From Pseudomonadota bacterium (lineage in GTDB: Bacteria; Pseudomonadota; Alphaproteobacteria; Acetobacterales; Acetobacteraceae), in contig JAKAZN010000156.1 of the NCBI GenBank assembly GCA_021815835.1, positions 1 to 5,660 on the forward strand: 5,660 bases of DNA, given 5' to 3'. Shown here piece after piece: positions 5,303 through 5,660 of the stretch. The stretch's first letter is position 1. Each line of letters begins with the position of its first letter. The notes beneath the pieces are model-generated. The model ran no database searches, had not been told where the DNA came from, and saw only the letters and a program-made list of their open reading frames with translations. The translations under genes and the position numbers were made by a program.

Positions 5303-5660
<358 letters not shown>

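Overview
The window is GC-rich bacterial DNA with the gene content and order of an alphaproteobacterium. A Rhodospirillales/Acetobacteraceae-like source is my best guess. The main signs are the pyruvate dehydrogenase E1 beta subunit with its own N-terminal lipoyl domain (typical of alphaproteobacteria), the eno - ftsB/divIC-like - pdhA - pdhB - pdhC order, and a short palindromic repeat of a kind I know from alphaproteobacterial genomes. The taxon is inferred, not proven.

Layout from right to left, since almost everything is on the minus strand. The window opens at 5660 inside the C-terminal part of enolase (eno, stop at 5303). A small plus-strand gene for a secreted Gly/Arg/Asp/Trp-rich protein (4964-5278) lies tail-to-tail with eno, 24 bp away, and head-to-head with ftsB. 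The minus strand resumes with an FtsB/DivIC-family septum protein (4444-4773). A 256-bp spacer follows, with a candidate promoter, a hairpin and an operator-like palindrome. Then come pdhA (3177-4187), pdhB (1830-3173) and pdhC (515-1816), tightly packed with gaps of 3 and 13 bp and good ribosome binding sites. After 49 bp a GNAT acetyltransferase (start 465) runs off the left edge.

How the genes work together: PdhA and the lipoylated PdhB form the heterotetrameric E1 that decarboxylates pyruvate. PdhC is the E2 dihydrolipoamide acetyltransferase core. The complex also needs E3 (dihydrolipoamide dehydrogenase), which is not in the window. Enolase lies upstream in the same metabolic direction (2-phosphoglycerate to PEP, then pyruvate, then acetyl-CoA). 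FtsB is a cell-division protein that often travels with this block in alphaproteobacteria.

Most notable observations: (1) a roughly 32-bp palindromic repeat sits in frame inside the pdhC coding sequence and encodes an 11-residue peptide in the flexible linker between the lipoyl and subunit-binding domains; (2) PdhA has Glu instead of Asp in the metal-binding GDG part of its thiamin diphosphate motif; (3) the pdhB and pdhC lipoyl domains share a 47-bp exact direct repeat; (4) a small secreted-protein gene interrupts the eno-ftsB pair, with a minus-strand terminator-like hairpin next to it. I see no phage, IS element, CRISPR array, RNA gene or convincing new defence or biosynthetic system. This is mostly a core-metabolism locus.
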